The notes under the pieces are model-generated. The model did not search any database, was not told the origin of the DNA, and saw nothing but the letters and a program-made list of their open reading frames with translations. A stretch of 64,000 nucleotides of DNA from Micromonospora sp. RP3T. GTDB taxonomy: Bacteria > Actinomycetota > Actinomycetes > Mycobacteriales > Micromonosporaceae. A program made the position numbers and the translations under genes. The stretch lies in assembly GCF_003027925.1 (NCBI RefSeq), contig NZ_PYPS01000005.1, positions 1 to 64,000 of the forward strand, read 5' to 3'. Shown here in pieces: positions 32,999-42,431 of the stretch. How positions within the stretch are numbered: position 1 is the first letter of the stretch; each line of letters starts with the position of its first letter.

Positions 32999-35370
32999 GC
33001 GCCGACGGTGGGGAGGCCGGCCCGGACCTGCGACTGGCCGGCTTCGCGGTGGCGGCCTGGCTCGCCGCGCTGGCCGGGCTGCACCTCTCCGTCCGGTGGA
33101 CCGCCAGCCTGGCCGCCGTCGCCGCCACGCTCGCGCTCGGCACGGGCCTGCACCTCGGTGGCGTGCGGGGTCACCCCGTCCGCTCGGCCCGCCGGTACGG
33201 CTGGATCGCCGTCACCGTCCTGCTCGGCGCGCTCTGCGGGGCGGCGGCCACCGGGGCGCGGGTCGCGGTCCGCGACGCCGCCCCGGTCCGCGCACTCGTC
33301 GCCGAACGCGCCCTGGTCACCGCCGACCTGGTGGTCCGGGACGACCCCCGCCCGGTGCGCGGTGCGCCCGGCCGCGCGGCCACCCTGCTGGTCCGGGTCG
33401 ATCTGGTACGCCTCACCGGCGCCGACGGCGGTCAGGTCACCGGCCCGGTGCGCGGTCTGGTGCTCGCCACCGACAGCGGCTGGCGAGGGCTCCTGCCGGG
33501 GCAGCGGGTCACCACCCGGGGACGGCTCGCCGCGCCGCGCGGCGGCGACCTGACCGCGGCGGTGCTCTCGGCCACCGGGCCGCCCAGCCGGCACGGCGCC
33601 GCGTCGTGGCCGCAGCGGGCGGCCGGCGCGCTGCGGGCCGGTTTGCAGCGGGCCTGCGAGCCGTTGCCGGACGCCCCGGGTGGGCTGCTGCCCGGCCTGG
33701 TGGTGGGCGACACCAGCCGGCTGCTGCCCGAGGTGGAGGAGGACTTCCGGGCCACCGGGATGACGCACCTCAACGCGGTGTCCGGGTCCAACGTGGCCAT
33801 CGTGGTGGGAGCGGTGCTGCTGCTGGCCCGCTGGGCGCGCGCGGGTCCGCGTACCGCCGTGGCGCTCTGCGGGCTGGCGCTTGTCGGCTTCGTCATCCTG
33901 GTGCGACCCTCGCCGAGCGTGGTGCGGGCCGCGGCGATGGGTGCGATCGGGCTCGCCGCGCTGGCCGCCGGTCGGCCCCGGGCCGCGCTGCCCGCCCTGG
34001 CCGCGGCGGTCGCCGGGCTGGTGCTGCTGGACCCGGATCTGGCCGGCGACCCGGGGTTCGCGCTGTCGGTCTGCGCCACCGGCGGGCTGCTGCTGCTCGC
34101 GCCGGGCTGGCGGGACGCGCTGCGTCGTCGGGGCGTACCGCCGGGGCTGGCGGAGGCGCTGGCGGTGCCGGCCGCCGCGCAGCTCGCCTGCGGCCCGGTG
34201 ATCGCCGCGCTGTCCGCGACCGTCAGCCTGGTGGCGGTGCCGGCGAACCTGCTGGTGGTGCCCGCCGTCGCGCCGGCCACGGTGCTGGGCGTGCTCGCCG
34301 CGGTGCTGTCGCCGGTGTGGCCGGCCGGCGCGGAGTTCCTCGCCTGGCTGGCGAGTTGGCCGGCGCGTTGGCTGGTGGCGGTGGCGACCCACGGGGCCGG
34401 GCTGCCGGCCGGGAACCTGCCCTGGCCGGGCGGGGTGACCGGCGGCCTGCTGCTGACCGGGGTGAGCGTGGCGCTGCTGCTCGCCGTTCGGCGACGTCGG
34501 GCCCGACGGCTGGTCGCGGTCGTGGCGCTCGCCGTGGTGCTGGGCGCGCTGCCGATCCGGTTGCTCGCCTCCGGGTGGCCGCCGCGCGACTGGGTGGTGG
34601 TGGCGTGCGCGGTGGGTCAGGGCGACGCCGTGGTGCTGCCGGTCACCCCGGGCCGGGTCGTGGTGGTCGACGCCGGCCCGGAGCCGTCCGGCGTGGACGC
34701 CTGCCTGCGCCGCCTCCGCGTACGCGAGGTGTCGTTGCTGGTGGTCAGCCACTTCCACGCCGACCACGTGGGCGGGGTGGCCGGGGTGTTCCGGGGCCGC
34801 CGGGTCGGTGCGGTGGTGGGCCCGCCCTGGTCCGAGCCGCCCTACGGGGTGGCCCAGGTGCGCGAGGCGGCCCGTCGGGGTGGTGCGTCGCTCGCCCCGG
34901 CGGCGGCGGGTTGGCGCTGGCGGGCCGGCGCGGTGGAGCTGGTCGCGGTCGGGCCGCCGTACCCGCTGCGCGGCAGCCGCTCCGACCCGAACAACAATTC
35001 CCTGGTGCTGACCGCCACGGTGGCCGGTGTGCGGATCCTGCTGGCCGGGGACGCCGAGACCGAGGAGCAGCGGGCACTGCTGGAGACGGTGCCGGCCGGC
35101 GCGTTCCGGGCGGAGGTGCTGAAGGTGGCGCATCACGGGTCCGCCTACCAGGATCCGGGCTTCCTCGCCGCGGTGCGCCCGGCTGTCGCGCTGGTCTGCG
35201 TCGGTGTCGACAACGACTACGGGCATCCCAACGCCGGTCTCCTGGGGCGGTTGAGCAGGGGCGGGGCGCGGGTGATGCGTACCGACACCGACGGGGACGT
35301 GGCCGTCGTGCGGGCCGGAGCCGGTCTGGCGGTGGTGGCGCGTGGCACCGGGCCGGGGCGGTCGCGGTGA
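32995..35370 (+). CDS. comEC: ComEC/Rec2 DNA-uptake channel protein
   Basis: Polytopic membrane protein of 791 aa that would move single-stranded DNA across the membrane. Early TM helices and an extracytoplasmic domain are followed by the competence core (FRATGMTHLNAVSGSNVAIVVGAVLLL; LVRPSPSVVRAAAMG). The C-terminal ~240 residues are a metallo-beta-lactamase domain with VVSHFHADHVGG and VLKVAHHGSAY, likely a nuclease for the non-transported strand. The GTG start overlaps the comEA stop, so translation is coupled. Confidence 0.93.
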   Translation: MSADGGEAGPDLRLAGFAVAAWLAALAGLHLSVRWTASLAAVAATLALGTGLHLGGVRGHPVRSARRYGWIAVTVLLGALCGAAATGARVAVRDAAPVRALVAERALVTADLVVRDDPRPVRGAPGRAATLLVRVDLVRLTGADGGQVTGPVRGLVLATDSGWRGLLPGQRVTTRGRLAAPRGGDLTAAVLSATGPPSRHGAASWPQRAAGALRAGLQRACEPLPDAPGGLLPGLVVGDTSRLLPEVEEDFRATGMTHLNAVSGSNVAIVVGAVLLLARWARAGPRTAVALCGLALVGFVILVRPSPSVVRAAAMGAIGLAALAAGRPRAALPALAAAVAGLVLLDPDLAGDPGFALSVCATGGLLLLAPGWRDALRRRGVPPGLAEALAVPAAAQLACGPVIAALSATVSLVAVPANLLVVPAVAPATVLGVLAAVLSPVWPAGAEFLAWLASWPARWLVAVATHGAGLPAGNLPWPGGVTGGLLLTGVSVALLLAVRRRRARRLVAVVALAVVLGALPIRLLASGWPPRDWVVVACAVGQGDAVVLPVTPGRVVVVDAGPEPSGVDACLRRLRVREVSLLVVSHFHADHVGGVAGVFRGRRVGAVVGPPWSEPPYGVAQVREAARRGGASLAPAAAGWRWRAGAVELVAVGPPYPLRGSRSDPNNNSLVLTATVAGVRILLAGDAETEEQRALLETVPAGAFRAEVLKVAHHGSAYQDPGFLAAVRPAVALVCVGVDNDYGHPNAGLLGRLSRGGARVMRTDTDGDVAVVRAGAGLAVVARGTGPGRSR

Positions 35371-35502
35371 GCGCGCTGGGGTTCTGTTGGTATAGGTGCG
35401 GGATCAAGGTAAATGTCTGGATTTGCGTTGAGTGCGGGCTGAGCCGTCACAGTCCGCGATGAGCAGGCACGATCCGCCCGAGGGCGTGCGAGTATGTGCG
35501 AC
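35371..35502. other. Lower-GC spacer between comEC and holA
   Basis: 132 bp with an AT-richer stretch (about 35382-35440, including GGATCAAGGTAAATGTCTGG) unlike its surroundings. No hairpin, tRNA or reading frame is supported. The holA promoter must lie here. Confidence 0.4.
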
Positions 35503-36474
35503 GTGACCCCCGCCAGCCTGCCTCCCATTCTGCTCGTCCTCGGGGACGAGGAGCTGCTCGCCACGCGCGCGGTCTCCGACGCGGTCGCCCGGGCCCGCGC
35601 GGTGGACCCCGACGTGGACGTGCGGGAATACCAGGCCGGCTCGCTGGCGGTCGGTGAGATCGACGAGATGCTGAGCCCGTCCCTGTTCGGCGGTCGCCGG
35701 GTGCTGGTGCTCCGCTCCGGCCAGGACACCCGCAAGGACCTGTCCGCCGCGCTGCTGGCGTACGCGAAGAATCCCGACCCGGACGTGCAGCTCGTGGTGA
35801 TGCACGTGGGCGGCGCCAAGGGTAAGGCGTTCGCCGACGGCCTGCGGTCGGCGGGCGCCACGGTGGTGCCGGCGGGCAAGCTCAAGGGGCACCGTGAGCG
35901 GGTCGCCTTCGTCCGGGACGAGATCCGCCGCCATGGCGGGAAGTGTGCCGAGGACGCGGCCGAGGCGCTGATCGCGGCCGTCGGCAACGACCTGCGTGAG
36001 CTGGCCGCCGCCTGCTCACAGCTCGTCGCCGACACCGACGGTCGGATCGACGCCGAGACGGTCGCCCGCTACTACCGGGGCCGGGTCGAGGTGACCGGCT
36101 TCACAGTGGCCGACGCGACGATGGTCGGTGACGTTCCCGGCGCCCTGGAGGCGCTGCGCTGGGCGCTGCACGTCGGGGTCGATCCGGTGCCCATCGCGGA
36201 CGCGCTCGCTGACGGCGTGCGGACCGTGGCCCGGGTCGCCTCGGCCGGGCGGGGCAGCGCCTATCAGCTCGCCAGCAGCCTGGGCATGCCGGCGTGGAAG
36301 ATCGAGCGGGCCCAACGCCAGGGCCGGGGCTGGACGCCGGAGGGCCTGGTCACGGCGATGCGGGCCGCCGCCGAGTGCAACGCGGCCGTCAAGGGCGGCG
36401 CCGACGACCGGGCGTACGCGTTGGAGCGGGCCGTCTTCTCGGTTGCCGCGGCCCGGCAGGGCGGCGCCCGGTGA
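35503..36474 (+). CDS. holA: DNA polymerase III subunit delta
   Basis: Clamp-loader subunit that opens the beta clamp; 323 aa. The N-terminal domain reads PPILLVLGDEELLATRAVSDAVARARA, followed by LSPSLFGGRRVLVLRSGQDT and the delta-family segment FVRDEIRRHGGKCAEDAAEALIAAVGNDLRELAAACSQL. The collar domain is C-terminal (LRWALHVGVDPVPIADALADGVRT). GTG 35503 is preferred to ATG 35494, because family members begin just before PPILLVLG. It sits between comEC and rpsT as in other actinobacteria, and overlaps the next gene by four bases. Confidence 0.92.
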   Translation: MTPASLPPILLVLGDEELLATRAVSDAVARARAVDPDVDVREYQAGSLAVGEIDEMLSPSLFGGRRVLVLRSGQDTRKDLSAALLAYAKNPDPDVQLVVMHVGGAKGKAFADGLRSAGATVVPAGKLKGHRERVAFVRDEIRRHGGKCAEDAAEALIAAVGNDLRELAAACSQLVADTDGRIDAETVARYYRGRVEVTGFTVADATMVGDVPGALEALRWALHVGVDPVPIADALADGVRTVARVASAGRGSAYQLASSLGMPAWKIERAQRQGRGWTPEGLVTAMRAAAECNAAVKGGADDRAYALERAVFSVAAARQGGAR

Positions 36475-36971
36475 CCCGAGCGTGGTCGACCGTGCCGACG
36501 GACGAGGACCGTTACCGGCCCCTCTACGCCCGGGTGCTCGGCCTGCGCTTCGTCAACCCGGGCGGGGTGCTCTGCTTCCTCTTCTTCGAGGGCGCGGTGG
36601 CGCTGGCCGTGCTGCTCTCGCTCGCCGAGTTGGTGAGCTGGTGGGCGGTGCTGGTGCTGCCGACCGCCGTGGCGGTCATGGTCAAGCTCAACGACGTGGT
36701 GGCCGAGATCGTGATCCGCACCGCGGCCCAGGTGCCCGACCAGGAGCGGGACCGCTTCCGCCGGCAGATGGAGCCGGTCGTCGGGCGGGCCCGGGTGCCG
36801 GCCACGGTCCGGGCGGTGCCCGGTGGCCTGAGCCTGACCGGCGACCGGAGTGCGACCCGCTCGGCGGCGCCCTACCACCGGGCGGGGCGTTCGGCGCCGC
36901 CGCTCGACCGGCCCGAGGAGCGGGGCCGGCGGACCGTCTCCGAGATCACCTGGCCTGATCCGTTCCGCTGA
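36471..36971 (+). CDS. Small membrane protein downstream of holA
   Basis: Protein of 166 aa, no named family. Two TM helices (GGVLCFLFFEGAVALAVLLSLAEL and WWAVLVLPTAVAVMVKLNDVVAEIVI) are followed by a basic cytoplasmic tail (ERDRFRRQMEPVVGRAR) and Pro/Arg-rich sequence ending SEITWPDPFR. It starts at GTG overlapping the holA stop (GTGA), so it is translationally coupled. A bidirectional terminator follows before rpsT. Confidence 0.75.
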   Translation: MTRAWSTVPTDEDRYRPLYARVLGLRFVNPGGVLCFLFFEGAVALAVLLSLAELVSWWAVLVLPTAVAVMVKLNDVVAEIVIRTAAQVPDQERDRFRRQMEPVVGRARVPATVRAVPGGLSLTGDRSATRSAAPYHRAGRSAPPLDRPEERGRRTVSEITWPDPFR

Positions 36972-37037
36972 CCGCCGCCGCCCAGCCGGACCTCGTGCGT
37001 GCGCCTGACCTCGCTCCCGGCGGAGAGACGCGGACAG

Positions 37038-37073
37038 CCGGAAACCCCGGGGCGGTGGCCCCGGGGTTTCCGG
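37038..37073. terminator. Bidirectional terminator between the holA operon and rpsT
   Basis: A perfect 16-bp stem (CCGGAAACCCCGGGGC and its complement) with a 4-base loop GGTG. It lies between convergent genes, 18 bp from the rpsT stop. Confidence 0.85.
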
Positions 37074-37091
37074 TCAGGGTCTACGGTCTCG

Positions 37092-37358
37092 TCAGGCCGA
37101 GAACGAGGCGACGCGCTTGGCGATCGCCGACTTCCGGTTCGCCGCCTGGTTGGCGTGAATGACACCCTTGCTGGCGGCCTTGTCCAGCTTCCGGGTGGCC
37201 TCCTGCATGAGCACGGCGGCCTTCTCGGTGTCGCCCGCCTCGGCAGCCTCGTGGAACTTGCGGATGGCGGTCTTCAGCGACGACTTGACCGACTTGTTGC
37301 GCAGCCGGCGCTTCTCGTTCTGCCGGTTGCGCTTGATCTGGGACTTGATGTTCGCCAC
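37092..37358 (-). CDS. rpsT: 30S ribosomal protein S20
   Basis: Small-subunit protein of 88 aa that binds 16S rRNA. It begins [30 protein letters not shown] and contains [26 protein letters not shown], both typical of the family. The GTG start has GAGG upstream. It is transcribed alone and convergent with the holA operon, as in other actinobacteria. Confidence 0.97.
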   Translation of the reverse strand: MANIKSQIKRNRQNEKRRLRNKSVKSSLKTAIRKFHEAAEAGDTEKAAVLMQEATRKLDKAASKGVIHANQAANRKSAIAKRVASFSA

Positions 37359-37496
37359 GCGACAGCCTCGTCTTGATAGCTCGGGTTGGTCAGCTTGCGT
37401 ACGCGACGAGCATGCGTCATCGCCGCGCGAATGGTCAGGCTACCAGGTCATTCCCGGACGAGCCAAAACGCCTCCCGAACGCACCGGTCAGCAGCG

Positions 37497-37549
37497 GTGA
37501 GAAGGGGCCCCTTCTCTACCGGAAGCGTTAAGCGGGGGCCCCTCCTTAC
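37497..37549 (+). repeat. GGGGCCC intergenic element (copy D)
   Basis: Complete copy: GTGAGAAGGGGCCCCTTCTC, then TACCGGAAGCGTTAAGC, then GGGGGCCCCTCCTTAC. Its CCTTAC end holds the TAA stop of the minus-strand phosphotransferase gene. Confidence 0.85.
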
Positions 37550-38532
37550 CCCCGGGCCCAGCCGCGGCGGGCGGTGAGCCAGGCGAGGGCCTGCTCACCG
37601 CTCCACCGCTGGTGGGAGCGTAGGTGCGGGGAGGCGGTGGACGGGCCGGCGGCGGCGCCGGTGAGGAAGTAGCCGGCGAGTGCGGCGAGGCTCACGTCCA
37701 GCGCGTCCGCGGGCGCCCCGGCGGTCGCCGGGTGGCGGGCGAAGGCGGTGTCCGCGTCGAGGCCGCTGGCGTACCCGGTGAGCAGCAGGCCGGCCAGGTC
37801 GAACCAGGCGGGTCCGTGACAGAGCCAGGTCCAGTCGCAGAGCCAGGCGCGACCGTCGGCGTCGATCAGGAGGTTGTCCACCCGCAGGTCACCGTGGGCC
37901 AGCCCGGGGGCGGCGTCGGCATACCCGGGGAGGCGGGACTCCAGCGCGACCAGCTCCGCCAGCGCGACGCCCGCCGCCGCCGCGGGCAGCGGTTCACGGC
38001 CGGCGGCCACCTCGCCCCACCACAGGATGTCGTCCCGGGCCAGGTCGGCCAGGCGTGGCAGCCCGAGCGCGACGAGGTCCCCGGGCGGTTCGGCGAGCGC
38101 GGCGGCCACCTCGGCGTACGTGGTGAGGGCCGCCGCCAGCTCGGTCGGGTCCCAGGGCAGCCGGGGGGTGTGCCCGTCGATCGCGTCGAGCGCGAGCGCG
38201 TACCAGCCGGACCCGGTCAACGCCCAGCGCGGCCGGGGCACCGGCAGGCCGGCGGGGAGCCGGGCCAGGATCGCGGCCTCGTGGGCGTACCAGTCGACCA
38301 GGTGTCGCTGCCCGGCCAGCGCCGCCGCCTTGACGAACACCCGATCGCCGGTCGGGCCGGTCAGTACGGCGGCGAAGCCGCGCGTGAAGCCGCCGCCGGC
38401 CACCCGGACCTCGGCCGGTGGGCCGCCGAGTCGGGCCGTCAGCGCGTCGCGCAGCCCGTCCGGCAGGTCGGCCCAGCCGGGTCGGTCGGCCGTCTCCCCG
38501 TACGGAACGGGCGGTAGCGAGATCGCACGCAC
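37546..38532 (-). CDS. Aminoglycoside phosphotransferase (APH) family protein
   Basis: Kinase-like phosphotransferase of ~328 aa. The catalytic loop is LAHGDLRVDNLLID (H-G-D-x-x-x-x-N) and the metal site is CDWTW. The N-terminal lobe has FVKAAALAGQ with the likely ATP-binding Lys. The family includes antibiotic and small-metabolite kinases, and nothing here indicates resistance specifically. Several in-frame GTGs exist (38559, 38556, 38550, 38532); the last gives a start just before conserved sequence, but the choice is weak. The TAA stop lies in a repeat element. It is divergent from the DUF4240 gene. Confidence 0.8.
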   Translation of the reverse strand: MRAISLPPVPYGETADRPGWADLPDGLRDALTARLGGPPAEVRVAGGGFTRGFAAVLTGPTGDRVFVKAAALAGQRHLVDWYAHEAAILARLPAGLPVPRPRWALTGSGWYALALDAIDGHTPRLPWDPTELAAALTTYAEVAAALAEPPGDLVALGLPRLADLARDDILWWGEVAAGREPLPAAAAGVALAELVALESRLPGYADAAPGLAHGDLRVDNLLIDADGRAWLCDWTWLCHGPAWFDLAGLLLTGYASGLDADTAFARHPATAGAPADALDVSLAALAGYFLTGAAAGPSTASPHLRSHQRWSGEQALAWLTARRGWARG

Positions 38533-38593
38533 CGCTCCATGCTGCCGCACCGCCACCACCGCCGGGTGTGGGCGGCGCGTCGGTGGGCTCTGC

Positions 38594-38599
38594 CAGACT
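38594..38599 (+). promoter_or_regulatory. -10 box of a leaderless promoter
   Basis: CAGACT ends 7 bases before ATG 38607; no ribosome site is present. Confidence 0.4.
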
Positions 38600-38606
38600 G
38601 CCGACC

Positions 38607-39143
38607 ATGAGGACCGAGGACTTCTGGCAGTTGATCGACCAGGCCCGGGCCGGGGCCGGGGGAGAGGCCGACGCGGTCGCCGTGCGGGCGGTCGCGCTGC
38701 TCGCCGAGCGCGATCCGGAGGAGATCGTCGGGTACGCCCACCACCAGCGGCGGGTGCTCGCCGCCTCCTACCGGGTCGACCTGTGGGGCGCGGCGTACCT
38801 GATCAACGGCGGCGCCTCGGACGACGGCTTCGAATACTTCCGGGGCTGGCTGATGACGCAGGGCCGGATCGTCTTCGCGCGGGCGGTGACCGAGCCGGAT
38901 TCGCTTGCCGAACTGCCCCGGGTCCGCTCCGCCGCGCTCAGCGGCGAGGAGTTCGAGTGCGAGCGGATGCTGTCGGTGCCCTGGGAGGCGTACCGGCAGG
39001 CCACCGCGTCGGAGTTGCCGGCCGACCGGGATCCGGTGAAGGTGCCGGACCTGAACGACTTCTGGGACTTCGACGACGAGGAGGAGGCCCGCCGCCGGCT
39101 GCCCCGGCTCGCCGCGCTCTTCGTCGAGCCGCCGGCGGAGTGA
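38607..39143 (+). CDS. DUF4240 domain protein
   Basis: Protein of 178 aa with the DUF4240 pattern: MRTEDFWQLIDQAR at the start, LWGAAYLINGGASDDGFEYFRGWLMTQGR, and a late acidic segment DFWDFDDEEEARRRLPRL. These proteins are common in actinomycetes and sometimes act as immunity-like partners, but their function is not established. It is expressed from a leaderless promoter divergent to the APH gene. Confidence 0.85.
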   Translation: MRTEDFWQLIDQARAGAGGEADAVAVRAVALLAERDPEEIVGYAHHQRRVLAASYRVDLWGAAYLINGGASDDGFEYFRGWLMTQGRIVFARAVTEPDSLAELPRVRSAALSGEEFECERMLSVPWEAYRQATASELPADRDPVKVPDLNDFWDFDDEEEARRRLPRLAALFVEPPAE

Positions 39144-39271
39144 CGCCCCGCGCGGCGGCGGGTGGCCGGGCAGTGCCGGGGGAGCCCGGGCGCGCGCCGG
39201 ACGACGTGGGAGCATAGAGGGGGCCGGCGGCGCGCCGGCCCGCTCACGTCAGCCGACCAGAACGGACCGCT

Positions 39272-41149
<1,878 letters not shown>

Positions 41150-41166
41150 CCTCAGGCGCTCCCGAA

Positions 41167-41200
41167 CCGGCCGGCACCCTCCGTCGAGGGTGCCGGCCGG
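41167..41200 (+). terminator. Terminator after lepA
   Basis: CCGGCCGGCACCCT pairs perfectly with AGGGTGCCGGCCGG around a 6-base loop, 17 bp after the stop. Confidence 0.8.
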
Positions 41201-41382
41201 CTCGCGTACTCAGGAAATTTTCAGCTTCCGGAACCGCTCCCACCTGCGGTTTTGGCTAGGCGGTCGGGCGACCTCCGGCGTGTCGCGGATTCGGTCGGTT
41301 TCGGTTTTTGGTCGGTCGGGAACTTACCGGTCACGACAGTAACCGCACAGAACGTGCGAAACCGCTTATAGGAGGACCGACC

Positions 41383-41667
41383 GTGGAGTTCACCGTCTGG
41401 GGCATCATCACCGCGCTGGTCGTCGGCCTGATCGTCGGCGCGCTGGGCCGGCTGGTCGTGCCGGGCCGGCAGAACATGCCGATGTGGCTGCACATGCTGA
41501 TCGGTGTGGGCGCCGCGCTGCTGGGCACGATCGTCGCCCGGGCGTCCGGCTTCGCCGAGACCGCTGGCATCGACTGGCGCGAGCTGCTGCTGCAGGTGCT
41601 CTTCGCCGCCATCGCCGTGGCCCTGGTGGCCGGGGTCGGTCGTCGGCGGGGCGTCACCCACCACTGA
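41383..41667 (+). CDS. YeaQ/GlsB-like small membrane protein, copy 1
   Basis: Protein of 94 aa with three TM helices: VWGIITALVVGLIVGALGRLVV, MLIGVGAALLGTIVARASG and LLLQVLFAAIAVALVAGVG. It matches transglycosylase-associated (GlsB/YeaQ/YmgE) proteins, usually stress-induced. It differs from copy 2 at only a few residues. GTG start with TAGGAGGA upstream. A block of ~40 bp upstream, ending before the ribosome site, and the terminator are also shared with copy 2. Confidence 0.88.
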   Translation: MEFTVWGIITALVVGLIVGALGRLVVPGRQNMPMWLHMLIGVGAALLGTIVARASGFAETAGIDWRELLLQVLFAAIAVALVAGVGRRRGVTHH

Positions 41668-41684
41668 CCGCGTACCAACGCGCC

Positions 41685-41722
41685 GCGACGGGCGCCCGGC
41701 CTACCGGCCGGGCGCCCGTCGC
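41685..41722 (+). terminator. Terminator of YeaQ-like copy 1
   Basis: A perfect 17-bp stem (GCGACGGGCGCCCGGCC and its complement) with a 4-base loop. Its core is repeated at copy 2. Confidence 0.85.
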
Positions 41723-41839
41723 CGTTTCGCATTGAAGCCGGTCGGTTCATCGACGGTAGGTACGAGGGCGGCCCGGGCTGAACTTTGGGCGGGAAACCAC
41801 AGCTCAGAGCAGGGATGAACAATTCATCACCGGAGTCGG

Positions 41840-41890
41840 TTTGGATTTTTCGTCGGTCGGGAACTTAGCGGTCACGACAGAAACCACACG
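41840..41890 (+). promoter_or_regulatory. Duplicated upstream block of the YeaQ-like genes
   Basis: GTCGGTCGGGAACTTA, one variable base, then CGGTCACGACAG occurs before both copies (near 41311-41340 and 41851-41880) with few changes, while sequence nearer the start codons has diverged. Conservation suggests a shared promoter, and GGGAAC could be an ECF-type -35 element; the sigma factor is not known. Confidence 0.45.
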
Positions 41891-41926
41891 ACATCGTGTG
41901 ACTCGATCTGAAGGAGGAGGGCGACC

Positions 41927-42211
41927 ATGGAGCTCACCGTTTGGGGCATCATCACGGCGCTGGTCGTTGGTCTGATCGTCGGCGCGCTGGGCCGCCTGGT
42001 CGTGCCGGGCCGGCAGAACATGCCGATGTGGCTGCACATGCTGATCGGCGTCGGCGCCGCGCTGCTGGGCACGATCGTCGCCCGGGCCTCCGGCTTCGCC
42101 GAGACCGCCGGCATCGACTGGCGCGAGCTGCTGCTGCAGGTGCTCTTCGCCGCCATCGGCGTCGCCCTGGTGGCCGGTGTCGGCCGTCGGCGTGGCGTCT
42201 CGCGCTACTGA
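41927..42211 (+). CDS. YeaQ/GlsB-like small membrane protein, copy 2
   Basis: Protein of 94 aa, nearly identical to copy 1 (changes such as MELT for MEFT, IGVALV for IAVALV, and SRY for THH at the end). AAGGAGGAGGG lies before the ATG. The tandem duplication covers upstream block, gene and terminator, so the two may be co-regulated or dosage-related. Confidence 0.88.
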   Translation: MELTVWGIITALVVGLIVGALGRLVVPGRQNMPMWLHMLIGVGAALLGTIVARASGFAETAGIDWRELLLQVLFAAIGVALVAGVGRRRGVSRY

Positions 42212-42228
42212 CCCCCACCACGACGCTC

Positions 42229-42261
42229 GACGGGCGCCCGGCCGCTGGCCGGGCGCCCGTC
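42229..42261 (+). terminator. Terminator of YeaQ-like copy 2
   Basis: A perfect 15-bp stem (GACGGGCGCCCGGCC and its complement) with a 3-base loop, homologous to the copy 1 terminator. Confidence 0.85.
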
Positions 42262-42359
42262 CGCGTACTCCCGCTCTGACCTGCCCGGACGGCACCCCTG
42301 CCGGCCGGGCGTTCGGCTGCGATACGGTCGCCTCGGCCGCCCGCCGGGCCCACCCCCTG

Positions 42360-42386
42360 TTGTAAAGGAAATTTTCCTACTAAGGT
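42360..42386 (+). promoter_or_regulatory. Promoter with palindromic operator for the sugar ABC operon
   Basis: TTGTAA (42360-42365) and TAAGGT (42381-42386), 15 bp apart, form a promoter with a start near 42393. The spacer holds the 13-bp palindrome AGGAAATTTTCCT (42366-42378). A repressor bound there would block RNA polymerase directly; a ROK, LacI or GntR-type sugar regulator is expected but none is encoded nearby. Confidence 0.5.
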
Positions 42387-42431
42387 GCGGCGGAGAAGGT
42401 TAGTGCCAAACGGCCCTGAGGGAGATATGGC

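Noticed and set aside
41211-41224. CAGGAAATTTTCAG as a second copy of the sugar-operon operator
   Set aside because: It matches only the left part and centre and is not palindromic beyond a few bases; it lies 170 bp before a gene with a different predicted function. Treated as chance.
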